A stretch of DNA of 41,023 bases from Oscillatoria sp. SIO1A7 (lineage in GTDB: Bacteria > Cyanobacteriota > Cyanobacteriia > Cyanobacteriales > Laspinemataceae). The notes beneath the pieces were generated by a model. It worked only from the letters and a program-made list of their open reading frames with translations, made no database searches and was not told the origin of the DNA. A program made the position numbers and the translations under genes. Where the stretch lies: positions 14,127 to 55,149 of the forward strand of contig JAAHFN010000044.1 of NCBI GenBank assembly GCA_010672965.1, given 5' to 3'. Every line of letters begins with the position of its first letter. The first letter of the stretch is position 1. Shown here piece by piece: positions 9,701-15,712 of the stretch.

Positions 9701-9951
9701 GCGATGACGTTCTCACCGGCGGAACTGGGAACGATGTCTTTGTTATATCTCAAGGTCGCGGTAGCGATACGATAGTTGATTTTGAAGATGGCATTGATTC
9801 CCTCGGACTCGCTCTTGGTCTCAGTTTCAGCGACCTGACGATCGCAGGGGATAGCAGCAGAGCATTTATCCGTGCGGGGGACGAACTCTTAGCCACCCTA
9901 TCGGGGGTAGATGTCAGCGCGATCGCTCCCGATGATTTTATTTCTATCTAA
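6742..9951 (+). CDS. DUF4347 / beta-helix / fibronectin III / RTX secreted protein
   Basis: The start is placed at the ATG at 6742, behind an AGAGGAAG ribosome site; an in-frame ATG at 6676 has none. 1069 residues. Residues about 10-160 form a DUF4347-type domain with a conserved His in HILSHASPG (His69) and Cys in LLYGCDLAAG (Cys107), an arrangement like the His-Cys dyad of caspase-like clan CD proteases. A SLREAI motif and beta-helix follow (about 170-640), then a fibronectin III module (about 665-750), a (TTGNP)n linker, about ten RTX nonapeptides (about 870-1010) and the cap TIVDFEDGIDSLGLAL. Likely a type I secreted, calcium-folded surface protein; self-processing by the N-terminal domain is only an inference. 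It shares 722 identical bases with the first gene and a near-identical fibronectin module with the second. Confidence 0.88.
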   Translation: MFLKEEKAKSLVFIDSSLSEYQVLEAGVTEGVEAIALDRSRDGIEQIAAIVRDYTAVRGSLEAIHILSHASPGRLYLGNTIFSADTIEAYRSQLQQWQVGEILLYGCDLAAGAGAAFVEKLSRLTGAAIAASASITGSAAKGGNWNLEFSTGKITSTLALLPETMEAYGGVFATLTVTSNADSGSGSLREAIATASSGDTIVFDSSLANRTIVLSQQLEIDKDLTIDAAATPGLTISGNNSTRIISLLARNDLTLRNLAFINGRTSQRGEAGAGGAILTGRLSNLTVENSEFNNNVAFGEGGGGIFGGFQSTTTVINSKFDNNDGTPNERERGGGAISTKSQSTLTVRDSEFTNNKGVNGGAINSLHTRLTVENSIFINNEAIAQRSNSGIFGDGGGVFTDGATDSRLPDGGTILIRNSRFEGNRSLTGGGAHLFSYPEDRVAVEDSTFINNEAINTPSGGGTGGGLRQDNSPISIVNTTFANNTAAEQGGGLWLGRFSSGSINNNLFDDNRAEGLGGGLFILGDISINQTTIANNEAGSQAGGIFSNDNSNVRVSNTIFANNTAGNNAQFNQHTARELIDDGNNVQYPDKLTNNSADVNATASITIADPQLGSFQDNGAALQALPLSGNPAITAGAMSLLMVPDAPSNLMATALSATEVNLAWADNSDNETGFKIERSLDNVNWQLIQTAAADVTSYADSGLLENNQYYYRISATNSDGESTTTGTNIVTPAANPTGNPATGNPTTGNPTTGNPTTGNPTTGNPITGNPTTGNPTTGNPTTGNPTTGNPTTGNPTTGNPTTGNPTTDNSTTDNLNNFLLPLQAIGSGNSSEPLSSSNSSNPVDFNRHGGVANDTLTGSEVAEGLHGMEGNDFLQGLSGNDNLYGGQGNDLLHGNRGTDFLDGGSGNDTLHGGRDNDTLFGSGGQDSLFGDIGNDTIFGDEGNDFLNGNTGADFLDGGSGNDTLHGGRDNDILTGNSGNDLLSGDLGDDVLTGGTGNDVFVISQGRGSDTIVDFEDGIDSLGLALGLSFSDLTIAGDSSRAFIRAGDELLATLSGVDVSAIAPDDFISI
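7517..8238 (+). repeat. Identical duplicate segment, copy B (copy A at 1-722)
   Basis: It matches 1-722 at every base. The copies diverge from 8239 onward, so the right boundary of the conversion tract is visible here. The sequence left of 7517 cannot be compared because the other copy leaves the window. Confidence 0.95.
8949..9165 (+). repeat. Coding minisatellite for (TTGNP)n linker
   Basis: About fourteen tandem 15-bp units resembling ACTACAGGTAATCCA encode Thr-Thr-Gly-Asn-Pro. Third-position variants (ACG/ACT, GGT/GGC/GGG) are scattered through the array. The unit is a multiple of three, so unit gain or loss keeps the frame. Confidence 0.95.
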
Positions 9952-10045
9952 AAGTTCGGCATTGGGGAATGCTTGTCGGGGGAACGCTTATCAGACATCA
10001 GAAGGTTGCCCTCTCCTGAGATTTCCAAATAAGTATTTCTCTCCA

Positions 10046-10106
10046 TAGGACAGGCGGGATGCTTGTCCTGGCCCGGATAGGCATCCCGCCCGTCCTACTT
10101 TTTTGA
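10046..10106 (+). terminator. Probable intrinsic terminator after third RTX gene
   Basis: Arms TAGGACAGGCGGGATGC and GCATCCCGCCCGTCCTA pair over 17 bp with one G-T wobble, and CTTTTTTG follows directly. It lies about 95 bases after the stop at 9951. It belongs to the dispersed GGACAGGCGGGACGC repeat family, so a repeat may have been recruited as terminator. Confidence 0.6.
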
Positions 10107-10145
10107 TTTATTTCTTGGAATCCCCTAACAATTAGGTTGACAGTC

Positions 10146-10178
10146 TAGCAGGGCAGTTCGTGACGAACTGCCCTGCTA
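10146..10178. terminator. Strong hairpin, possible second terminator
   Basis: Arms TAGCAGGGCAGTTCG and CGAACTGCCCTGCTA form a perfect 15-bp stem with a TGA loop, followed by TTTTAG. It lies in the gap between the RTX gene and the cyclase gene. From 10179 to 10605 nothing else is recognised. Confidence 0.5.
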
Positions 10179-10605
10179 TTTTAGAAGTCACTTTAGAAAT
10201 TACAGTATCTGGCATTCGCCCATCCGGGGCATGGATAGGAAATAACTGTTGGTTATTTGGCGATCGCCTCCCTTACCGCCGAATAACCAGTACTGGGTTA
10301 CAAATAATACTGTGGATAATGTTGTGGTTTATTGGCATAGATTGAGATGCTGCCTCTGCCGAGGCTGCATTACTATACGGAATAGCACTGAGCTAGGAAA
10401 ATGTGGTGGCATAAAATAAGCTATTGCCACTGCTTCTTGGCAAAGCCGCTCTTTCCTCGAAATATTCCTTCTACAAGGCGGGGCTAATTTCAAGAGGTCT
10501 TGCCTACCAAGAGCCCGACCCTGGATCGGAAGCAAGCGAAGGGACCTAGTTGTACCTCAACCCCGAGGAGCTTTAAACTTGAAGTTGGATTACCTGAATA
10601 TTTAA

Positions 10606-12555
10606 GTGGGGAAAGGTAGGAAATCGTACTGCTGTGGGGGATCTGTGTTCTCCAAGTTGTTGAGTCAGATTAAAAAGGCCGTGCCAGACTGGACGGGCCC
10701 AAGGGTCGTAGCGATCGCCACCCTATTCGCAAGCGGCTTATTGCTGGGGATTCGGCATTGGGGCGGACTACAACCGTTGGAACTAATGGCGTTCGATCGG
10801 ATGATGCAGTTTCGCGTTGATTCTGGTCCTGACTCCAGACTCCTGGTGGTGGGTATCACCGAGGAGGACATTGAAGCGTCTGGATGGCCCCTCTCCGATC
10901 GCGTACTAGCGCAACTCTTAGCAAAATTACAATCCTATCAACCCCAACTCATTGGTCTGGACTTATATCGCAATGTACCCCAAGAGCCCGGACACCAGGA
11001 GCTTTTGAAGCAACTAGAGGCTGACAATATTGTTGGCATTCGCGACGATGCAGCGGAGATTGGGCCGCCACCAAACATCCCCCCCGAGCGGATTGGCTTT
11101 AATGACTTGGTGACGGATCCAGATGGACCAATTCGCCGCAACTTGATGACATTTAAAACTGAGGAAGGAACCCAAGTTTCCTTTTCCCTGCGTTTAACTC
11201 TACTCTATCTAGGGTCAAAAAATCTCTCCCCCAAAGCCGGCCCACAACCTACTCAAATACTCTGGGGCAAAGCATTGTTCGAGCCCCTCGTTCCCGATTC
11301 CGGAGGCTATAAAAATATTGATGCTGGGGGTTACCAAATTTTGCTGAATTATCGTTCTCGAACCCCCGTAGCGCGACAAGTAAGCGTCACAGAAGTCTTG
11401 GAGGGAAAGCTAAACCCCGACTCGATAAAAGATAAAATTGTACTTATTGGCAGTATTGCTCCAAGTCTCAAAGACGTTCACTTTACTCCTTATAGTTCTG
11501 GAGAAGACGAAAATCCGACCATGCCTGGGGTTTTCATTCACGGGCAGATGCTCAGCCAAATGCTAAGCGCCGTGACAGAGGGGAGACCTTTGTTTTGGTT
11601 TTGGCCGGAATGGGCAGAGATCTGTTGGACTATTGCCTGGATAAGTGCTGGGGGAACTTTGTCTTGGATTTGCCGACATCCGCTGTTTTTGGGAGTCTCC
11701 AGTACCGCTCTTATCGGCATATTGGTGGCAAGCAGTTGGGGCATTTTTACATATGTTGGATGGGTGCCCTTTTTTACTCCCCTAATAGGCTGTCTCTTTA
11801 CCGGCGCTTCTGTAGTGGCTTATCGGGCATACCAAGCAGGAAGACAGCAACAAGCAGTTATGAAGTTGTTGGGGCAAAATACGTCTCCAGAAATTGCCGA
11901 TGCCCTCTGGAACAGTCGCGATCGCTTGCTCAAAGATGGCAAGCTTCCCGGGCAAAAGCTAACCGCTACGATGTTATTTACCGACCTCAAAAATTTCAGC
12001 ACTATTTCAGAACAAATGACGCCGGAAATTTTGATGGAATGGTTGAACGAGTATCTCAGCGCCCTTGCGGAAACCGTGCAAGCCCATGACGGCATTATCA
12101 ATAAGTTTACCGGCGATGGCATTATGGCAGCTTTTGGGGTGCCAATGGCTCGCCAGTCGGAGGAGGACATAGCTCAGGATGCCCGCAATGGAGTGGCTTG
12201 CGGTTTGGAAATGGGCGATCGTCTCCAAAAACTAAACGAACAATGGAAACCCCGAGGCTTGCCGGTGGTGCAAATGCGCGTCGGCATTTTTACTGGACCT
12301 GTTGTAGCCGGTAGCTTAGGGGGCAAAGAGCGCTTGGAATACGGTATTATCGGCGACAGCGTTAATATTGCTTCCCGCCTCGAAAGTTGCGAGAAAGATA
12401 GGCAATCCAGTATCTGTCGAGTTTTGATTGCTTACGAAACTCTCGTATATATTAAAGATGAGTTTTTTGTAGAAGAATGGGGACCTTTGGCACTCAAGGG
12501 CAAACAGCAAACCGTTGATGTTTATCGTGTAGTTGCTCGCAAGCAGAATTCTTAA
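10606..12555 (+). CDS. CHASE2-domain adenylate cyclase
   Basis: 649 residues from a GTG at 10606; an in-frame GTG at 10645 is an alternative start. An N-terminal membrane segment (about 33-52) leads into an extracytoplasmic CHASE2 sensor domain (about 60-325, with DRMMQFR and GLDLYRNVPQEPGH). Three more membrane segments follow (about 330-405), then a class III cyclase domain (about 450-640). The metal-binding aspartates are Asp460 (LFTDLKNFS) and Asp504 (KFTGDG), the adenine-selecting Lys is Lys500, and the transition-state pair is Asn587/Arg591 (VNIASRLE). The position of the second purine-contacting residue (Asp or Thr in most adenylate cyclases) is Gly580. It should make cAMP in the cytoplasm in response to a periplasmic signal. 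A second CHASE2 protein (29287-33846) uses the same sensor with a kinase output. The stop codon touches a heptamer repeat tract. Confidence 0.9.
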   Translation: MGKGRKSYCCGGSVFSKLLSQIKKAVPDWTGPRVVAIATLFASGLLLGIRHWGGLQPLELMAFDRMMQFRVDSGPDSRLLVVGITEEDIEASGWPLSDRVLAQLLAKLQSYQPQLIGLDLYRNVPQEPGHQELLKQLEADNIVGIRDDAAEIGPPPNIPPERIGFNDLVTDPDGPIRRNLMTFKTEEGTQVSFSLRLTLLYLGSKNLSPKAGPQPTQILWGKALFEPLVPDSGGYKNIDAGGYQILLNYRSRTPVARQVSVTEVLEGKLNPDSIKDKIVLIGSIAPSLKDVHFTPYSSGEDENPTMPGVFIHGQMLSQMLSAVTEGRPLFWFWPEWAEICWTIAWISAGGTLSWICRHPLFLGVSSTALIGILVASSWGIFTYVGWVPFFTPLIGCLFTGASVVAYRAYQAGRQQQAVMKLLGQNTSPEIADALWNSRDRLLKDGKLPGQKLTATMLFTDLKNFSTISEQMTPEILMEWLNEYLSALAETVQAHDGIINKFTGDGIMAAFGVPMARQSEEDIAQDARNGVACGLEMGDRLQKLNEQWKPRGLPVVQMRVGIFTGPVVAGSLGGKERLEYGIIGDSVNIASRLESCEKDRQSSICRVLIAYETLVYIKDEFFVEEWGPLALKGKQQTVDVYRVVARKQNS

Positions 12556-12720
12556 AAGTCAAAAGTTAAAAGTCAAAAGTCAAAAGTTAAAAGTTAAAAG
12601 TCAAAAGTTAAAAGTTAAAAGTCAAAAGTTAAAAGTCAAAATTCAAAAGTTAAAAGTTAAAAGTCAAAAGTCAAAGGTCAAAATTCAAAAGTCAAAAGCC
12701 TCTATAAAGTCAAAAAGCAA
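12553..12720. repeat. Heptamer repeat tract AAAAGTC/AAAAGTT
   Basis: Near-continuous heptamers AAAAGTC and AAAAGTT start with the TAA stop codon of the cyclase gene and run about 165 bases. They match the class known in cyanobacteria as short tandemly repeated repetitive (STRR) sequences. Confidence 0.9.
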
Positions 12721-12724
12721 AAGT

Positions 12725-12874
12725 TATAGCGGTTTTCAAATAAGTGTAATAAACGATCGTATCCTAGAAACGTAGGGCGACAGCATCCCCGCTCTGGACT
12801 CTGCTGTATAACGGGGATTCTCATATTGGGATGCTTCGCCCCAGACACCTCACATCAATTTGAGAATCGCTATA
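12725..12874. mobile_element. MITE-like element, copy 2 (inverted relative to copy 1)
   Basis: A 150-bp element from TATAGCGGTTTTCAAAT to ATTTGAGAATCGCTATA, holding GGGCGACAGCATCCCC and GGGATGCTTCGCCCC inside. Orientation is opposite to the copies at 2972 and 19686. It sits within the heptamer repeat tract, which resumes at 12875, so the element appears to have inserted into an existing array or the array grew around it. Confidence 0.75.
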
Positions 12875-13150
12875 AAAGTCAAAAGTCAAAAGTTAAAAGC
12901 CTCTATAAAGTCAAAAGTCAAAAGTTAAAAGTTAAAAGCCTCCATAAAGTCAAAAGTCAAAAGTCAAAAGTTAAAAGTTAAAAGTTAAAAGTTAAAAGTT
13001 AAAAAGAACGTACTTATAAATTCGCGTCTTTTGACTTGTAACTTTTGGCTTGGGGAAAGATTGCCCTATCCCAAAACTGACTTGAGTTACGAATTTGTAC
13101 TTATAAATTCGCGTCTTTTGACTTTTGACTTTTGACTTGTAACTTTTGAC
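12875..13150. repeat. Heptamer repeat tract with two direct repeats
   Basis: AAAAGTC/AAAAGTT heptamers continue to about 13005, with the phrase AAAGCCTCTATAAAGTC interspersed. From about 13010 the heptamers switch to the complementary orientation (CTTTTGA). The phrase GTACTTATAAATTCGCGTC appears twice (about 13009 and 13098). No gene is seen. Confidence 0.85.
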
Positions 13151-13162
13151 CCGCTCCTACTC

Positions 13163-13339
13163 CTAGTCTCCGTCAAAGGAACAGAAACCCACTTCCTGGG
13201 CCTCTTCGTCGAAGGCCGGCAGGACCGACGCCGACGCCAGTGCTTCCTCACTCAGTTCGGCGAGGGCGCTGGGCAGTTGGCCTGCGGGCACGCGATCGAC
13301 AGGTTGTTGGGGGTTGGGGGAGATGTTTTTCTTGTTCAT
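13163..13339 (-). CDS. Cyanobactin-type precursor peptide 1
   Basis: 58 residues. The start is the ATG at 13339, shared with the two sister genes and preceded by an AAGAGG ribosome site; an upstream in-frame codon would add residues that lie in a conserved untranslated hairpin. The leader begins MNKKNISPNPQQPVDRVPAG and contains LAELSEEAL, the element known in PatE as the heterocyclase recognition sequence. The variable part reads ASASVLPAFDEEAQEVGFC and is followed by SFDGD and the stop. SFDGD resembles the AYDGE/SYDGD macrocyclase recognition tail of cyanobactin precursors. Two oddities: a TAG replaces the Glu codon after SFDGD, so the terminal acidic residues of the sister peptides are lost; and AFDEE in the middle looks like a second, degenerate recognition tail. 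The modified product is unknown. Confidence 0.85.
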   Translation of the reverse strand: MNKKNISPNPQQPVDRVPAGQLPSALAELSEEALASASVLPAFDEEAQEVGFCSFDGD

Positions 13340-13349
13340 TTTGAGAAAA

Positions 13350-13388
13350 CCTCTTTTTTGGTTTACATATCTTGGGCTTTTAATGCCC
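13350..13388 (-). promoter_or_regulatory. Conserved leader region of precursor 1 (ribosome site and hairpin)
   Basis: Reading on the minus strand, a GGGC-7nt-GCCC hairpin (13388-13374) is followed about 20 bases later by AAGAGG (GAGG at 13353-13350), ten bases before the ATG. The same arrangement precedes the two sister genes. The hairpin loop here is inverted relative to the other two copies. Confidence 0.6.
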
Positions 13389-13404
13389 ATCAAGCCAATC
13401 TATA

Positions 13405-13535
13405 CAAGTCAAAAGTTACAAGTCAAAAGTCAAAGGTAAGAATTTATTAAGTCAAAGGTCAGAAGTGACAAGTACGTTCTTTTTAACTTTTGACTTTAAC
13501 TTTTGACTTTTGACTTTTGACTTGTAACTTTTGAC
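13405..13535. repeat. Heptamer repeat spacer between precursors 1 and 2
   Basis: AAAAGTC-type heptamers run in one orientation and then, from about 13480, in the opposite one (CTTTTGA), so the spacer as a whole is an inverted repeat. It is nearly identical to 13791-13915 and is part of the duplicated cassette. Confidence 0.85.
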
Positions 13536-13541
13536 CCGCTC

Positions 13542-13724
13542 CTACTCCTCGTCTCCGTCAAAGGAACACCAACCCGGTAAACAGAAACCTGGACCCGAGG
13601 TACGGAGGACTTCCCCCGCCAGTGCTTCCTCACTCAGTTCGGCGAGGGCGCTGGGCAGTTGGCCTGCGGGCACGCGATCGACAGGTTGTTGGGGGTTGGG
13701 GGAGATGTTTTTCTTTTTGTTCAT
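13542..13724 (-). CDS. Cyanobactin-type precursor peptide 2
   Basis: 60 residues, from the ATG at 13724 behind the conserved AAGAGG site. The leader is MNKKKNISPNPQQPVDRVPA (one extra Lys) followed by GQLPSALAELSEEAL, nearly identical to precursor 1. The variable part is AGEVLRTSGPGFCLPGWC, and the tail is SFDGDEE. Cores of known cyanobactins lie immediately before the tail and often end in Cys or Pro, which points to the segment ending FCLPGWC; exact core limits cannot be read from sequence. The sequence difference from the sister genes is concentrated between LAELSEEAL and SFDGD. Expected fate, by family knowledge: optional Cys heterocyclisation, leader removal by a PatA-type protease and cyclisation by a PatG-type macrocyclase. 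None of these enzymes is encoded in the window. Confidence 0.88.
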   Translation of the reverse strand: MNKKKNISPNPQQPVDRVPAGQLPSALAELSEEALAGEVLRTSGPGFCLPGWCSFDGDEE

Positions 13725-13734
13725 TTTTGAGAAA

Positions 13735-13774
13735 ACCTCTTTTTTGCTTTACATACCTTGGGCATGAAAAGCCC
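13735..13774 (-). promoter_or_regulatory. Conserved leader region of precursor 2 (ribosome site and hairpin)
   Basis: The GGGC-7nt-GCCC hairpin lies at 13774-13760 and the AAGAGG ribosome site is about 10 bases before the ATG at 13724. The flanking sequence is nearly identical to that of precursors 1 and 3. Confidence 0.6.
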
Positions 13775-13790
13775 ATCAAGCCAATCTATA

Positions 13791-13915
13791 CAAGTCAAAA
13801 GTTACAAGTCAAAAGTCAAAGGTAAGAATTTATTAAGTCAAAAGTCAGAAGTGACAAGTACGTTCTTTTTAACTTTTGACTTTAACTTTTGACTTTTGAC
13901 TTTTGACTTGTATAG
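13791..13915. repeat. Heptamer repeat spacer between precursors 2 and 3
   Basis: Second copy of the inverted heptamer spacer (AAAAGTC units, then CTTTTGA units). It ends in CTTGTATAGATTGG, which is the reverse complement of CCAATCTATACAAG at its left end, so the whole spacer can fold on itself. Confidence 0.85.
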
Positions 13916-13923
13916 ATTGGCTC

Positions 13924-14094
13924 CTACTCGTCGTCTCCGTCAAAGGAACAACAAACGAACGGGAAGCCGTTCGCCTGGACCGACCCCCCCGCCAGCGCTT
14001 CCTCACTCAGTTCGGCGAGGGTGCTGGGCAGTTGGCCTGCGGGCACGCGATCGACAGGTTGTTGGGGGTTGGGGGAGATGTTTTTCTTGTTCAT
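13924..14094 (-). CDS. Cyanobactin-type precursor peptide 3
   Basis: 56 residues, from the ATG at 14094 to the TAG at 13924. The leader starts MNKKNISPNPQQPVDRVPAG, as in precursor 1, and contains TLAELSEEAL with one Ala-to-Thr change. The variable part is AGGSVQANGFPFVCC and the tail is SFDGDDE, close to the SYDGDDE tail of the trichamide precursor of Trichodesmium as I recall it. The probable core ends FPFVCC, so two adjacent cysteines are available for thiazoline formation. The AAGAGG ribosome site and the upstream hairpin are conserved with the sister genes. The three genes lie at intervals of 385 and 370 bases in the same orientation, so they arose by tandem duplication with diversification limited mainly to the core. 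Confidence 0.88.
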   Translation of the reverse strand: MNKKNISPNPQQPVDRVPAGQLPSTLAELSEEALAGGSVQANGFPFVCCSFDGDDE

Positions 14095-14103
14095 TTTGAG
14101 AAA

Positions 14104-14143
14104 ACCTCTTTTTTGCTTTACATATCTTGGGCATCAAAAGCCC
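14104..14143 (-). promoter_or_regulatory. Conserved leader region of precursor 3 (ribosome site and hairpin)
   Basis: The GGGC-7nt-GCCC hairpin lies at 14143-14129 and the AAGAGG ribosome site about 10 bases before the ATG at 14094. As this is the first gene of the array in the direction of transcription, a promoter may lie at about 14150-14210, which is AT-rich; no clear -35/-10 pair could be assigned. Confidence 0.5.
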
Positions 14144-14209
14144 ATCAAGCAAATATTATCTTCATCTTGGCTTTTGACTTTCGATCTTTTATATTATCTT
14201 AATCTTGAT

Positions 14210-14402
14210 TTATTACCTTGAGACTTTTGACTTCTCCCACGGTCCCTCATAGACCTTTGACTTATTACCTTGAGACTTTTGACTTCTCCCACGGTCCCTC
14301 AGTTACCTTTTTGACTTTTGACTTATTACCTTGAGACTTTTGACTTCTCCCACGGTCCCCCAGTTACCTTTTTGACTTTTGACTTATTACCTTGAGACTT
14401 TT
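14210..14402. repeat. Tandem 52-61 bp repeat, four units
   Basis: Units begin TTATTACCTTGAGACTTTTG at 14210, 14262, 14323 and 14384. The first three continue with ACTTCTCCCACGGTCCC. The opening phrase also occurs singly at 16051, 18503 and 38161, so a dispersed repeat appears to have been amplified here. From 14403 to 14688 no gene is supported. Confidence 0.85.
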
Positions 14403-14688
14403 AGTCGTCGCAGTGTTATAATTAGAGCCAAAAAGAGCAAGTCCTCACAGGCGTTTTCCTTATTTTTTCAGTCACAATTTCAAGGCATGGTGCTTTGGGT
14501 AGATCTGGAAACAGGATCGACCCACAATCGTCATCCGACCATACCAAAGCTATCTGCCCAACCCGATGTTGTATTTGTGGAAGCGCTTCCGGGGGCGAGG
14601 AGCGAGTGGTGGGTGTGACAACCTTCTCGGTCGCGCCCCAAACAAACGTGGTGGGAGGACATCACATATAAGCAATAGGATTACCTTT

Positions 14689-15534
14689 ATGCACTGGAAA
14701 AATTCTCGTAAAGCGATCGTAACTGCTGGTTTAGCAGTTTTTCTCCCCCTGTTGAACTGCGGATTGCCCGCCGCAGTTGGCCTAGAGTTTACTACTCCTG
14801 ATATGGAACCCCCAGGAAGGCGGGTTGGGGGTGCCTCGCGAGCAACCAATCCGTTCCCAAATACTTCTCCAGGGCAGAATGACGGCGGGCTCTTTGAGTC
14901 ATCGGATCCCAGTGCCCCAGGACGGCGGGTCGGAGGGGCTACCCGTGGAGGTTCTTCTGTTCGGTGCGTGGCGGACCGAGAACTGCCAGAAAAAGAGTAT
15001 CTAAGTGCCCTGGTGCCAGCAACAAATCTGGGATTGACGGCACAAGGCTATCCCGAGTTTCACTGGTATATGCCGAAAACTTCTGCGCCAGAAGTCGAGT
15101 TTGTATTGACAGATGCCGACAATAAGGAAACAATCTACGAGACTTCCCTGAAGACCAACGGGCAGGCCGGGATTGTCAGCATCAGCCTTCCAGAGAATGC
15201 AACCCTGCCACCCCTGGAAGCAAATAAGGATTATCATTGGTCTGTGTTTCTCGTCTGCGACCGTGGCGATCGCGGTGCCGATGTATTCGTAGATGGCTGG
15301 CTCCGAAGGGTAGAACCCAGCGCCACCCTGGCACAGCGCTTAAGGAAGGAAACGCCCCTCGGTCGCGCCGCCCTATATGCCCAAGAGGGTTTGTGGCACG
15401 AAACCGTATCCTATCTGGCTAAGCTGCGTCAGTCCAATCCAGAGAATTCCGAACTGATCGATGAGTGGCAAGAACTGTTGCAATCAGTGGGTCTTGAGGA
15501 TGTTGCTGATGCGCCTCTGCTCGGCGGCAACTAA
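14689..15534 (+). CDS. DUF928 family exported protein
   Basis: 281 residues from the ATG at 14689, preceded by AATAGGA eight bases upstream; longer in-frame starts lack a signal peptide. An N-terminal signal sequence (MHWKNSRKAIVTAGLAVFLP, then LLNCGLPAAVG) is followed by a Pro/Gly linker in which PGRRVGGA occurs twice. The DUF928 domain covers about residues 95-280 (LVPATNLGLTAQGYPEFHWY, DKDYHWSVFLVCD-like strand, then the helical LAKLRQSNPENSELIDEWQE end). Function is unknown; the family is known from cyanobacteria and is often found, as here, near CHAT and CHASE2 genes. A second member lies at 28323-29087. A Cys near the end of the signal segment could be lipidated, but LLNC is a poor lipobox. 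A terminator-like hairpin follows. Confidence 0.85.
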   Translation: MHWKNSRKAIVTAGLAVFLPLLNCGLPAAVGLEFTTPDMEPPGRRVGGASRATNPFPNTSPGQNDGGLFESSDPSAPGRRVGGATRGGSSVRCVADRELPEKEYLSALVPATNLGLTAQGYPEFHWYMPKTSAPEVEFVLTDADNKETIYETSLKTNGQAGIVSISLPENATLPPLEANKDYHWSVFLVCDRGDRGADVFVDGWLRRVEPSATLAQRLRKETPLGRAALYAQEGLWHETVSYLAKLRQSNPENSELIDEWQELLQSVGLEDVADAPLLGGN

Positions 15535-15676
15535 GGCCAATTTTCGAGGCAGCAGGAGCCGTTCTCCTAGGAGCAAGCTGGCGCGACTCGACAAAAAAAC
15601 TGGCCAAAACAAAAAACTGGCCAAGCTGCGATTTTGAGACTTCTTCGATTGACCGATAATAATAACTCGTACAACT

Positions 15677-15712
15677 CCACCGACAAGAGAGCGATCGTTC
15701 TTTTGTCGGTGG
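15677..15712 (+). terminator. Probable intrinsic terminator after DUF928 gene
   Basis: Arms CCACCGACAA and TTGTCGGTGG enclose a 16-nt loop containing GAGAGCGATCGTTCTT, and TATTTTGTTT follows. It lies 143 bases after the stop at 15534. Confidence 0.65.

Noticed and set aside
10160-10345. A 61-codon frame between the RTX gene and the cyclase gene
   Set aside because: It begins inside a terminator-like hairpin and shows no domain or ribosome site.
13531-14221. Several plus-strand frames of 60-99 codons opposite the precursor peptides
   Set aside because: They are antisense shadows of the three conserved minus-strand genes, overlap each other and lack ribosome sites.
14566-14688. Longer N-terminus (41 extra residues) for the first DUF928 protein
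   Set aside because: The extension is rich in Arg and Gly and would bury the signal peptide that starts at 14689.
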